64,000 nt of DNA, from assembly GCA_948099385.1 (NCBI GenBank), contig CANUEZ040000196.1, positions 4,881,001 to 4,945,000 of the forward strand. The letters are read 5' to 3'. The first letter of the stretch is position 1. The number at the start of each line of letters is the position of its first letter. Of this stretch, positions 9,450-21,949 are shown piece after piece. Made by a program: the position numbers and the translations under genes. Below the pieces are notes generated by a model. It had not been told where the DNA came from and did no database searches. It worked only from the letters and a program-made list of their open reading frames with translations. This DNA is from Fasciola hepatica. Its lineage: Eukaryota > Platyhelminthes > Trematoda > Plagiorchiida > Fasciolidae.

Positions 9450-12400
9450 ACATCGACCGAGCAACCACGGGCACTCCAACAACCGGTGAACCATTGTGAA
9501 TCGAACAACTCAACAACACAAGGCTATCCGGGATGGCTATCAACGCTTTGTTCAACATCTACACTACATGATATAGCACCCTTCCCAAACGCGCTTCAAA
9601 TTTGAATGGTAAGAACCAGCTTCGCGCACACCGATCGACTCCTATGATGGATGACTTCTCTGTAGGGGCCTAAGTACAACCAACGCATTCCCAAATGAAC
9701 AACCTACACAGCTTCCTTACTATGCATGCAATTGATAAGTGGTACGAGATTAAATTAAATCAGATTAGATTTGTATAATATGATTGATCATGCAGCTTGA
9801 ACGCTCAACTGAGCATTGAAATCCATGGAAGCACTGTACAGCTGTTTCATCCTCTACGGGACTCGACTCATCAGCAGTGCACATCGACCGAGCCCCCACG
9901 GACACTCCAACAACCGGTGAACCATTGTGAATCGAACAACTCAACAACAAAAGTCTATCCGGGATGGCTCTCAACGCTTTGTTCAACATCTACACTACAT
10001 GATATAGCACCCTTCCCAAACTCGTATTAAATTTGAATGGTAAGAACCAGCTTCGCGCACACCGATCGACTCCCATGATGGATGACTTCTCTGTATGGGC
10101 CTAAGTACAACCAACGCATTCACAAATGAACAACCTACACAGCTTCCTTACTATGCATGCAATTGATTAGTAGTACGAGATTAGATCAGATTAGATTAGA
10201 TTAGATTTGTATAATATGATTGATCATGCAGCTTGAACGCTCAACTGAGCATTGAAATCCATGGAAGCACTGTACAGCTGTTTCATCCTCTAAGGGACTC
10301 GACTCATCAGCAGTGCACATCGACCGAGCCCCCACGGGCACTCCAACAACCGGTGAACCATTGTGAATCGAACAACTTAACAACACAAGGCTATCCGGGA
10401 TGGCTATCAACGCTTTGTTCAACATCTACACTACATGATATAGCACCCTTCCCAAACGCGCTTCAAATTTGAATGGTAAGAACCAGCTTCGCGCACACCG
10501 ATCGACTCCTATGATGGATGACTTCTCTGTAGGGGCCTAAGTACAACCAATGCATTCCCAAATGAACAACCTACACAGCTTCCTTACTATGCATGCAATT
10601 GATTAGTAGTACGAGATTAGATCAGATTAGATTAGATTTGTATAATATGATTGATCATGCAGCTTGAACGCTCAACTGAGCATTGAAATCCATGGAAGCA
10701 CTGTACAGCTGTTCCATCCTCTAAGGGACTCGACTCATCAGCAGTGCACATCGACCGAGCCCCCACGGGCACTCCAACAACCGGTGAACCATTGTGAATC
10801 GAACAACTCAACAACACAAGGCTATCCGGGATGGCTCTCAACGCTTTGTTCAACATCTACACTACATGATATAGCACCCTTCCCAAACTCGCTTCAAATT
10901 TGAATGGTAAGAACCAGCTTCGCGCACACCGATCGACTCGTATGATGAATGACTTCTCTGTAGGGGCCTAAGTACAACCAACGCATTCACAAATGAACAA
11001 CCTACACAGCTTCCTTACTATGCATGCAATTGATTAGTAGTACGAGATTAGATCAGATTAGATTGGATTTGTATAATATGATTGATCATGCAGCTTGAAC
11101 GCTCAACTGAGCATTGAAATCCATGGAAGCACTGTACAGCTGTTTCATCCTCTGAGGGACTCGACTTATCAGCAGTGCAAATCGACCGAACCCCCACGGA
11201 CACTCCAACAACCGGTGAACCATTGTGAATCGAACAACTTAACAACACAAGGCTATCCGGGATGGCTATCAACGCTTTGTTCAACATCTACATTACATGA
11301 TATAGCACCCTTCCCAAACTCGCTTCAAATTTGAATGGTAAGAACCAGCTTCGCGCACACCGATCGACTCGTATGATGAATGACTTCTCTGTAGGGGCCT
11401 AAGTACAACTAACGCATTCCCAAATGAACAACCTACACAGCTTCCTTACTATGCATGCAATAATTAGTAGAACGAGATTAGATTAGAATAGATTAGATTT
11501 GTATAATATGATTGATCATGCAGCTTGAACGCTCAACTGAGCACTGAAATCCATGGAAGCACTGTACAGCTGTTTCATCCTCTAAGGGACTCGACTCATC
11601 AGCAGTGCACATCGACCGAGCCCCCACGGACACTCCAACAACCGGTGAACCATTGTGAATCGAACAACTTAACAACACAAGGCTATCCGGGATGGCTCTC
11701 AACGCTTTGTTCAACATCTACACTACATGATATAGCACCGTTCCCAAACTCGCTTTAAATTTGAATGGTAAGAACCAGCTTCGCGCACACCGATCGACTC
11801 CTATGATGGATGACTTCTCTGTAGGGGCCTAAGTACAACCAACGCATTCCCAAATGAACAACCTACACAGCTTCCTTACTATGCATGCAATTGATTAGTA
11901 GTACGAGATTAGATTAGATTAGATTAGATTAGATTTGTATAATATGATTGATCATGCAGCTTGAACGCTCAACTGAGCATTGAAATCCATGGAAGCACTG
12001 TACAGCTGTTTTATCCTCTAAGGGACTCGACTCATCAGCAGTGCACATCGACCGAGCAACCACGGGCACTCCAACAACCGGTGAACCATTGTGAATCGAA
12101 CAACTCAACAACACAAGGCTATCCGGGATGGCTATCAACGCTTTGTTCAACATCTACACTACATGATATAGCACCCTTCCCAAACGCGCTTCAAATTTGA
12201 ATGGTAAGAACCAGCTTCGCGCACACCGATCGACTCCTATGATGGATGACTTCTCTGTAGGGGCCTAAGTACAACCAACGCATTCCCAAATGAACAACCT
12301 ACACAGCTTCCTTACTATGCATGCAATTGATAAGTGGTACGAGATTAAATTAAATCAGATTAGATTTGTATAATATGATTGATCATGCAGCTTGAACGCT

Positions 12401-12775
12401 CAACTGAGCATTGAAATCCATGGAAGCACTGTACAGCTGTTTCATCCTCTACGGGACTCGACTCATCAGCAGTGCACATCGACCGAGCCCCCACGGGCAC
12501 TCCAACAACTGGTGAACCATTGTGAATCGAACAACTCAACAACACAAGGCTATCCGGGATGGCTCTCAACGCTTTGTTCAACATCTACACTACATGATAT
12601 AGCACCCTTCCCAAACTCGCTTCAAATTTGAATGGTAAGAACCAGCTTCGCACACACCGATCGACTCGTATGATGAATGACTTCTCTGTAGGGGCCTAAG
12701 TACAACCAACGCATTCCCAAATGAAAAACCTACACAGCTTCCTTACTATGCATGCAATTGATTAGTAGTACGAGA

Positions 12776-12800
12776 TTAGATCAGATTAGATTGGATTTGT
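12776..12800. repeat. Hybrid monomer junction inside the pentanucleotide tract
   Basis: The monomer beginning here has the tract allele of type D (gatcagattagattggattt) but a body identical to type F, including its ttttatcc ribozyme lesion and aacc marker. Identity to F resumes at 12794. The join therefore lies within the (ATTAG)n tract. This fits an unequal crossover between misaligned monomers with the exchange in the tract, the event that produced the 3457-bp unit. Confidence 0.75.
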
Positions 12801-15800
12801 ATAATATGATTGATCATGCAGCTTGAACGCTCAACTGAGCATTGAAATCCATGGAAGCACTGTACAGCTGTTTTATCCTCTAAGGGACTCGACTCATCAG
12901 CAGTGCACATCGACCGAGCAACCACGGGCACTCCAACAACCGGTGAACCATTGTGAATCGAACAACTCAACAACACAAGGCTATCCGGGATGGCTATCAA
13001 CGCTTTGTTCAACATCTACACTACATGATATAGCACCCTTCCCAAACGCGCTTCAAATTTGAATGGTAAGAACCAGCTTCGCGCACACCGATCGACTCCT
13101 ATGATGGATGACTTCTCTGTAGGGGCCTAAGTACAACCAACGCATTCCCAAATGAACAACCTACACAGCTTCCTTACTATGCATGCAATTGATAAGTGGT
13201 ACGAGATTAAATTAAATCAGATTAGATTTGTATAATATGATTGATCATGCAGCTTGAACGCTCAACTGAGCATTGAAATCCATGGAAGCACTGTACAGCT
13301 GTTTCATCCTCTACGGGACTCGACTCATCAGCAGTGCACATCGACCGAGCCCCCACGGACACTCCAACAACCGGTGAACCATTGTGAATCGAACAACTCA
13401 ACAACAAAAGTCTATCCGGGATGGCTCTCAACGCTTTGTTCAACATCTACACTACATGATATAGCACCCTTCCCAAACTCGTATTAAATTTGAATGGTAA
13501 GAACCAGCTTCGCGCACACCGATCGACTCCCATGATGGATGACTTCTCTGTATGGGCCTAAGTACAACCAACGCATTCACAAATGAACAACCTACACAGC
13601 TTCCTTACTATGCATGCAATTGATTAGTAGTACGAGATTAGATCAGATTAGATTAGATTAGATTTGTATAATATGATTGATCATGCAGCTTGAACGCTCA
13701 ACTGAGCATTGAAATCCATGGAAGCACTGTACAGCTGTTTCATCCTCTAAGGGACTCGACTCATCAGCAGTGCACATCGACCGAGCCCCCACGGGCACTC
13801 CAACAACCGGTGAACCATTGTGAATCGAACAACTTAACAACACAAGGCTATCCGGGATGGCTATCAACGCTTTGTTCAACATCTACACTACATGATATAG
13901 CACCCTTCCCAAACGCGCTTCAAATTTGAATGGTAAGAACCAGCTTCGCGCACACCGATCGACTCCTATGATGGATGACTTCTCTGTAGGGGCCTAAGTA
14001 CAACCAATGCATTCCCAAATGAACAACCTACACAGCTTCCTTACTATGCATGCAATTGATTAGTAGTACGAGATTAGATCAGATTAGATTAGATTTGTAT
14101 AATATGATTGATCATGCAGCTTGAACGCTCAACTGAGCATTGAAATCCATGGAAGCACTGTACAGCTGTTCCATCCTCTAAGGGACTCGACTCATCAGCA
14201 GTGCACATCGACCGAGCCCCCACGGGCACTCCAACAACCGGTGAACCATTGTGAATCGAACAACTCAACAACACAAGGCTATCCGGGATGGCTCTCAACG
14301 CTTTGTTCAACATCTACACTACATGATATAGCACCCTTCCCAAACTCGCTTCAAATTTGAATGGTAAGAACCAGCTTCGCGCACACCGATCGACTCGTAT
14401 GATGAATGACTTCTCTGTAGGGGCCTAAGTACAACCAACGCATTCACAAATGAACAACCTACACAGCTTCCTTACTATGCATGCAATTGATTAGTAGTAC
14501 GAGATTAGATCAGATTAGATTGGATTTGTATAATATGATTGATCATGCAGCTTGAACGCTCAACTGAGCATTGAAATCCATGGAAGCACTGTACAGCTGT
14601 TTCATCCTCTGAGGGACTCGACTTATCAGCAGTGCAAATCGACCGAACCCCCACGGACACTCCAACAACCGGTGAACCATTGTGAATCGAACAACTTAAC
14701 AACACAAGGCTATCCGGGATGGCTATCAACGCTTTGTTCAACATCTACATTACATGATATAGCACCCTTCCCAAACTCGCTTCAAATTTGAATGGTAAGA
14801 ACCAGCTTCGCGCACACCGATCGACTCGTATGATGAATGACTTCTCTGTAGGGGCCTAAGTACAACTAACGCATTCCCAAATGAACAACCTACACAGCTT
14901 CCTTACTATGCATGCAATAATTAGTAGAACGAGATTAGATTAGAATAGATTAGATTTGTATAATATGATTGATCATGCAGCTTGAACGCTCAACTGAGCA
15001 CTGAAATCCATGGAAGCACTGTACAGCTGTTTCATCCTCTAAGGGACTCGACTCATCAGCAGTGCACATCGACCGAGCCCCCACGGACACTCCAACAACC
15101 GGTGAACCATTGTGAATCGAACAACTTAACAACACAAGGCTATCCGGGATGGCTCTCAACGCTTTGTTCAACATCTACACTACATGATATAGCACCGTTC
15201 CCAAACTCGCTTTAAATTTGAATGGTAAGAACCAGCTTCGCGCACACCGATCGACTCCTATGATGGATGACTTCTCTGTAGGGGCCTAAGTACAACCAAC
15301 GCATTCCCAAATGAACAACCTACACAGCTTCCTTACTATGCATGCAATTGATTAGTAGTACGAGATTAGATTAGATTAGATTAGATTAGATTTGTATAAT
15401 ATGATTGATCATGCAGCTTGAACGCTCAACTGAGCATTGAAATCCATGGAAGCACTGTACAGCTGTTTTATCCTCTAAGGGACTCGACTCATCAGCAGTG
15501 CACATCGACCGAGCAACCACGGGCACTCCAACAACCGGTGAACCATTGTGAATCGAACAACTCAACAACACAAGGCTATCCGGGATGGCTATCAACGCTT
15601 TGTTCAACATCTACACTACATGATATAGCACCCTTCCCAAACGCGCTTCAAATTTGAATGGTAAGAACCAGCTTCGCGCACACCGATCGACTCCTATGAT
15701 GGATGACTTCTCTGTAGGGGCCTAAGTACAACCAACGCATTCCCAAATGAACAACCTACACAGCTTCCTTACTATGCATGCAATTGATAAGTGGTACGAG

Positions 15801-16744
15801 ATTAAATTAAATCAGATTAGATTTGTATAATATGATTGATCATGCAGCTTGAACGCTCAACTGAGCATTGAAATCCATGGAAGCACTGTACAGCTGTTTC
15901 ATCCTCTACGGGACTCGACTCATCAGCAGTGCACATCGACCGAGCCCCCACGGGCACTCCAACAACTGGTGAACCATTGTGAATCGAACAACTCAACAAC
16001 ACAAGGCTATCCGGGATGGCTCTCAACGCTTTGTTCAACATCTACACTACATGATATAGCACCCTTCCCAAACTCGCTTCAAATTTGAATGGTAAGAACC
16101 AGCTTCGCACACACCGATCGACTCGTATGATGAATGACTTCTCTGTAGGGGCCTAAGTACAACCAACGCATTCCCAAATGAAAAACCTACACAGCTTCCT
16201 TACTATGCATGCAATTGATTAGTAGTACGAGATTAGATCAGATTAGATTGGATTTGTATAATATGATTGATCATGCAGCTTGAACGCTCAACTGAGCATT
16301 GAAATCCATGGAAGCACTGTACAGCTGTTTTATCCTTTAAATGACTCGACTCATCAGCAGTGCACATCGACCGAGCCCCCACGGGCACTCCAACAACCGG
16401 TGAACCATTGTGAATCGAACAACTTAACAACACAAGGCTATCCGGGATGGCTATCAACGCTTTGTTCAACATCTACACTACATGATATAGCACCCTTCCC
16501 AAACTCGCTTCAAATTTGAATGGTAAGAACCAGCTTCGCGCACACCGATCGACTCCTATGATGGATGACTTCTCTGTAGGGGCCTAAGCACAACCAACGC
16601 ATTCCCAAATGAACAACCTACACAGCTTTCTTACTAGGCATGCAATTGCTTAGTAGTACGAGATTAGATCAGATTAGATTAGATTTGTATAATATGATTG
16701 ATCATGCAGCTTGAACGCTCAACTGAGCATTGAAATCCATGGAA

Positions 16745-16794
16745 GCATTGTACAGCTGTTTCATCCTCTAAGGGACTCGACTGATCAGCAGTGC
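16745..16794 (-). pseudogene. Hammerhead relic, G8C with stem I mismatch
   Basis: The plus strand reads cgactgatcagcag, giving CUGAUCA, so G8 is C. Stem I also carries G1.3 to A (plus strand gcattg), which makes a C-A mismatch. Copies with G8C start at 16745, 18038, 19762, 20489, 21351, 22078, 24664, 25095, 27681, 46297 and 60972. Those at 24664, 27681, 46297 and 60972 keep the normal stem I. Predicted inactive. Confidence 0.75.
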
Positions 16795-17175
16795 ACATCG
16801 ACCGAGCCCCCACGGGCACTCCAACATCTGGTGAACCATTGTGAATCGAACAACTTAACAACACAAGGCTATCCGGGATGGCTCTGAACGCTTTGTTCAA
16901 CATCTACACTATATGATATAGCACCCTTCCCAAACTCGCTTCAAATTTGAATGGTAAGAACCAGCTTCGCGCACACCGATCGACTCGTATGATGAATGAC
17001 TTCTCTGTAGGGGCCTAAGTACAACCAACGCATTCACAAATGAACAACCTACACAGCTTCCTTACTATGCATGCAATTGATTAGTAGTACGAGATTAGAT
17101 CAGATTAGATTGGATTTGTATAATATGATTGATCATGCAGCTTGAACGCTCAACTGAGCATTGAAATCCATGGAA

Positions 17176-17225
17176 GCACTGTACTGCAGTTTCGTCCTCT
17201 ATTGGACTCGACTTATCAGCAGTGC
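17176..17225 (-). ncRNA. Hammerhead variant with compensatory stem III swap and G8A
   Basis: In this subtype the stem III segment is ACUGCAGU instead of ACAGCUGU. Two substitutions replace the A15.3-U16.3 pair by U15.3-A16.3, and the palindrome is kept (a PvuII site CAGCTG on the DNA becomes a PstI site CTGCAG). U11.1 also becomes C, giving a GUC/GAC stem II and the canonical GACGAAAC. However, core G8 is A (CUGAUAA), which should abolish catalysis because G8 is the general acid. The same form occurs at 17607-17656. At 18469-18518 it also carries a G-to-C change at 10.1. Covariation of this kind is good evidence that the fold once mattered. Confidence 0.75.
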
Positions 17226-20039
17226 ACATCGACCGAGCCCCCACGGGCACTCCAACAACCGATGAACCATTGTGAATCGAACAACTCAACAACACAAGGC
17301 TATCCGGGATGGCTCTCAACGCTTTGTTCAACATCTACACTACATGATATAGCACCGTTCCCAAACTCGCTTCAAATTTGAATGGTAAGAACCAGCTTCG
17401 CGCACACCGATCGACTCCTATGATGGATGACTTCTCTGTAGGGGCCTAAGTACAACCAACGCATTCCCAAATGAACAACCTACACAGCTTCCTTACTATG
17501 CATGCAATTGATAAGTAGTACGAGATTAGATTAGATTAGATTAGATTTGTATAATATGATTGATCATGCAGCTTGAACGCTCAACTGAGCATTGAAATCC
17601 ATGGAAGCACTGTACTGCAGTTTCGTCCTCTATTGGACTCGACTTATCAGCAGTGCACATCGACCGAGCCCCCACGGGCACTCCAACAACCGATGAACCA
17701 TTGTGAATCGAACAACTCAACAACACAAGGCTATCCGGGATGGCTCTCAACGCTTTGTTCAACATCTACACTACATGATATAGCACCCTTCCCAAACTCG
17801 CTTCAAATTTGAATGGTAAGAACCAGCTTCGCGCACACCGATCGACTCCTATGATGGATGACTTCTCTGTAGGGGCCTAAGCACAACCAACGCATTCCCA
17901 AATGAACAACCTACACAGCTTCCTTACTAGGCATGCAATTGATTAGTAGTACGAGATTAGATCAGATTAGATTAGATTTGTATAATATGATTGATCATGC
18001 AGCTTGAACGCTCAACTGAGCATTGAAATCCATGGAAGCATTGTACAGCTGTTTCATCCTCTAAGGGACTCGACTGATCAGCAGTGCACATCGACCGAGC
18101 CCCCACGGGCACTCCAACATCTGGTGAACCATTGTGAATCGAACAACTTAACAACACAAGGCTATCCGGGATGGCTCTGAACGCTTTGTTCAACATCTAC
18201 ACTACATGATATAGCACCCTTCCCAAACTCGCTTCACATTTGAATGGTAAGAACCAGCTTCGCGCACACCGATCGACTCGTATGATGAATGACTTCTCTG
18301 TAGGGGCCTAAGTACAACCAACGCATTCACAAATGAACAACCTACACAGCTTCCTTACTATGCATGCAATTGATTAGTAGTACGAGATTAGAACAGATTA
18401 GATTGGATTTGTATATTATGATTGATCATGCAGCTTGAACGCTCAACTGAGCATTGAAATCCATGGAAGCACTGTACTGCAGTTTCGTCCTCTATTGGAC
18501 TCGAGTTATCAGCAGTGCACATCGACCGAGCCCCCACGGGCACTCCGACAACCGGTGAACCATTGTGAATCGAACAACTCAACAACACAAGGCTATCCGG
18601 GATGGCTATCAACGCTTTGTTCAACATCTACACTACATGATATAGCACCCTTCCCAAACGCGCTTCAAATTTGGATGGTAAGAACCAGCTTCGCGCACAC
18701 CGATCGACTCCTATGATGGATGACTTCTCTGTAGGGGCCTAAGTACAACCAACGCATTCCCAAATGAACAACCTACACAGCTTCCTTACTATGCATGCAA
18801 TTGATAAGTAGTACGAGATTAAATTAAATCAGATTAGATTTGTATAATATGATTGATCATGCAGCTTGAACGCTCAACTGAGCATTGAAATCCATGGAAG
18901 CACTGTACAGCTGTTTCATCCTCTAAGGGACTCGACTCATCAGCAGTGCACATCGACCGAGCAACCACGGGCACTCCAACAACCGGTGAACCATTGTGAA
19001 TCGAACAACTCAACAACACAAGGCTATCCGGGATGGCTCTCAACGCTTTGTTCAACATCTACACTACATGATATAGCACCCTTCCCAAACTCGCTTCAAA
19101 TTTGAATGGTAAGAACCAGCTTCGCGCACACCGATCGACTCGTATGATGAATGACTTCTCTGTAGGGGCCTAAGTACAACCAACGCATTCACAAATGAAC
19201 AAACTACACAGCTTCCTTACTATGCATGCAATTGATTAGTAGTACGAGATTAGATCAGATTAGATTGGATTTGTATAATATGATTGATCATGCAGCTTGA
19301 ACGCTCAACTGAGCATTGAAATCCATGGAAGCACTGTACAGCTGTTTCATCCTCTAAGGGACTCGACTCATCAGCAGTGCACATCGACCGAGCCCCCACG
19401 GGCACTCCAACAACCGGTGAACCATTGTGAATCGAACAACTTAACAACACAAGGCTATCCGGGATGGCTCTCAACGCTTTGTTCAACATCTACACTACAT
19501 GATATAGCACCCTTCCCAAACTCGCTTCAAATTTGAATGGTAACAACCAGCTTCGCGCACACCGATCGACTCCTATGATGGATGACTTCTCTGTAGGGGC
19601 TTGAGTACAACCAACGCATTCCCAAATGAACAACCTACACAGCTTCCTTACTATGCATGCAATTGATTAGTAGTACGAGATTAGATTAGATCAGATTTGA
19701 TTTGTATAATATGATTGATCATGCAGCTTGAACGCTCAACTGAGCATTGAAATCCATGGAAGCATTGTACAGCTGTTTCATCCTCTAAGGGACTCGACTG
19801 ATCAGCAGTGCACATCGACCGAGCCCCCACGGGCACTCCAACATCTGGTGAACCATTGTGAATCGAACAACTTAACAACACAAGGCTATCCGGGATGGCT
19901 CTGAACGCTTTGTTCAACATCTACACTACATGATATAGCACCCTTCCCAAACTCGCTTCAAATTTGAATGGTAAGAACCAGCTTCGCGCACACCGATCGA
20001 CTCGTATGATGAATGACTTCTCTGTAGGGGCCTAAGTAC

Positions 20040-20106
20040 AACCAACGCATTCCTAAATGAACAACCTGCAGTTTCGTCCTCTAGTGGAATCGACTTATCA
20101 GCAGTG
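20040..20106 (-). pseudogene. Deleted monomer: ribozyme remnant at a 135-bp deletion (copy 1)
   Basis: Sequence runs from aacaacct directly into gcagtttcg at 20066-20067. The missing 135 bp normally hold the cttccttactatgcat segment, the (ATTAG)n tract, and the DNA for the stem I 3' side and cleavage site of the ribozyme. The two sides share the dinucleotide CT, so a short-homology join is possible. The retained half is of the stem-III-swap, G8A subtype. No hammerhead can form here. Confidence 0.85.
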
Positions 20107-21628
20107 CACATCGACCGAGCCCCCACGGGCACTCCAACAACCGATGAACCATTGTGAATCGAACAACTCAACAACACAAGGCTATCCGGGATGGCTCTCA
20201 ACGCTTTGTTCAACATCTACACTACATGATATAGCACCCTTCCCAAACGCGCTTCAAATTTGAATGGTAAGAACCAGCTTCGCGCACACCGATCGACTCG
20301 TATGATGAATGACTTCTCTGTAGGGGCCTAAGCACAACCAACGCATTCCCAAATGAGCGACCTACACAGCTTCCTTACTATGCATGCAATTGATTAGTAG
20401 TACGAGATTAGATCAGATTAGATTAGATTTGTATAATATGATTGATCATGCAGCTTGAACGCTCAACTGAGCATTGAAATCCATGGAAGCATTGTACAGC
20501 TGTTTCATCCTCTAAGGGACTCGACTGATCAGCAGTGCACTTCGACCGAGCCCCCACGGGCACTCCAACATCCGGTGAACCATTGTGAATCGAACAACTT
20601 AACAACACAAGGCTATCCGGGATGGCTCTCAACGCTTTGTTCAACATCTACACTACATGATATAGCACCCTTCCCAAACTCGCTTCAAATTTGAATGGTA
20701 AGAACCAGCTTCGCGCACACCGATCGACTCGTATGATGAATGACTTCTCTGTAGGGGCCTAAGTACAACCAACGCATTCACAAATGAACAAACTACACAG
20801 CTTCCTTACTATGCATGCAATTGATTAGTAGTACGAGATTAGATCAGATTAGATTGGATTTGTATAATATGATTGATCATGCAGCTTGAACGCTCAACTG
20901 AGCATTGAAATCCATGGAAGCACTGTACAGCTGTTTCATCCTCTAAGGGACTCGACTCATCAGCAGTGCACATCGACCGAGCCCCCACGGGCACTCCAAC
21001 AACCGGTGAACCATTGTGAATCGAACAACTTAACAACACAAGGCTATCCGGGATGGCTCTCAACGCTTTGTTCAACATCTACACTACATGATATAGCACC
21101 CTTCCCAAACTCGCTTCAAATTTGAATGGTAACAACCAGCTTCGCGCACACCGATCGACTCCTATGATGGATGACTTCTCTGTAGGGGCTTGAGTACAAC
21201 CAACGCATTCACAAATGAACAACCTACACAGCTTCCTTACTATGCATGCAATTGATAAGTAGTACGAGATTAGATTAGATCAGATTTGATTTGTATAATA
21301 TGATTGATCATGCAGCTTGAACGCTCAACTGAGCATTGAAATCCATGGAAGCATTGTACAGCTGTTTCATCCTCTAAGGGACTCGACTGATCAGCAGTGC
21401 ACATCGACCGAGCCCCCACGGGCACTCCAACATCTGGTGAACCATTGTGAATCGAACAACTTAACAACACAAGGCTATCCGGGATGGCTCTGAACGCTTT
21501 GTTCAACATCTACACTACATGATATAGCACCCTTCCCAAACTCGCTTCAAATTTGAATGGTAAGAACCAGCTTCGCGCACACCGATCGACTCGTATGATG
21601 AATGACTTCTCTGTAGGGGCCTAAGTAC

Positions 21629-21695
21629 AACCAACGCATTCACAAATGAACAACCTGCAGTTTCGTCCTCTAGTGGAATCGACTTATCAGCAGTG
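21629..21695 (-). pseudogene. Deleted monomer: ribozyme remnant (copy 2)
   Basis: Same deletion junction at 21655-21656, exactly 1589 bp from the first. It was copied by the higher-order duplication rather than arising twice. The neighbouring cacaaatg differs from cctaaatg in copy 1, so the copies have begun to diverge. Confidence 0.85.
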
Positions 21696-21949
21696 CACAT
21701 CGACCGAGCCCCCACGGGCACTCCAACAACCGATGAACCATTGTGAATCGAACAACTCAACAACACAAGGCTATCCGGGATGGCTCTCAACGCTTTGTTC
21801 AACATCTACACTACATGATATAGCACCCTTCCCAAACGCGCTTCAAATTTGAATGGTAAGAACCAGCTTCGCGCACACCGATCGACTCGTATGATGAATG
21901 ACTTCTCTGTAGGGGCCTAAGCACAACCAACGCATTCCCAAATGAGCGA

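Larger units (their letters stand above)
7264..12496. repeat. 2595-bp higher-order repeat, two copies (six monomers each)
   Basis: Copy 1 is about 7264-9858 and copy 2 about 9859-12453, with identity continuing to 12496. Six monomer types in order (A-F) are recognised by private markers. A has acaaaagtctatcc. B has aaacgcgcttc. C has the A13G ribozyme. D has ggatttg and the G8A ribozyme. E has caataattagtagaacg. F has the G12A ribozyme. Everywhere I compared the copies they were identical, including neutral spacer changes, so the event is recent. Intact ribozymes start at 7672, 8964, 9831, 10267, 11559 and 12426. Broken ones start at 8103, 8534, 9400, 10698, 11129 and 11995. Confidence 0.9.
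9337..16336. repeat. 3457-bp higher-order repeat, two copies plus a partial third (eight monomers each)
   Basis: Copy 1 is 9337-12793, copy 2 is 12794-16250, and a partial continuation runs to 16336. Identity breaks at 16337 (cctttaaatgac for cctctaaggg). The unit holds monomer body F, then A-B-C-D-E-F, then hybrid G. It overlaps the 2595-bp repeat, so the 3457-bp event came second and used its product. Ribozymes with intact core in the second copy start at 13288, 13724, 15016 and 15883. Broken copies start at 12857, 14155, 14586, 15452 and 16314. Confidence 0.88.
16337..19011. repeat. Region with trimeric (about 1293-bp) similarity and the stem-III-swap subtype
   Basis: The monomers starting near 16711 and 18004 are near-identical 1293 bp apart. 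They share the rare cttactaggcatgc or its near form, G8C, and a stem I mismatch. The two monomers from about 17142 and 17573 have nearly the same body and both carry the ACUGCAGU stem III with G8A, as does the one at 18435. Only the ribozyme at 18900-18949 is intact in this stretch, so it is an island of predicted inactive copies. Confidence 0.75.
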
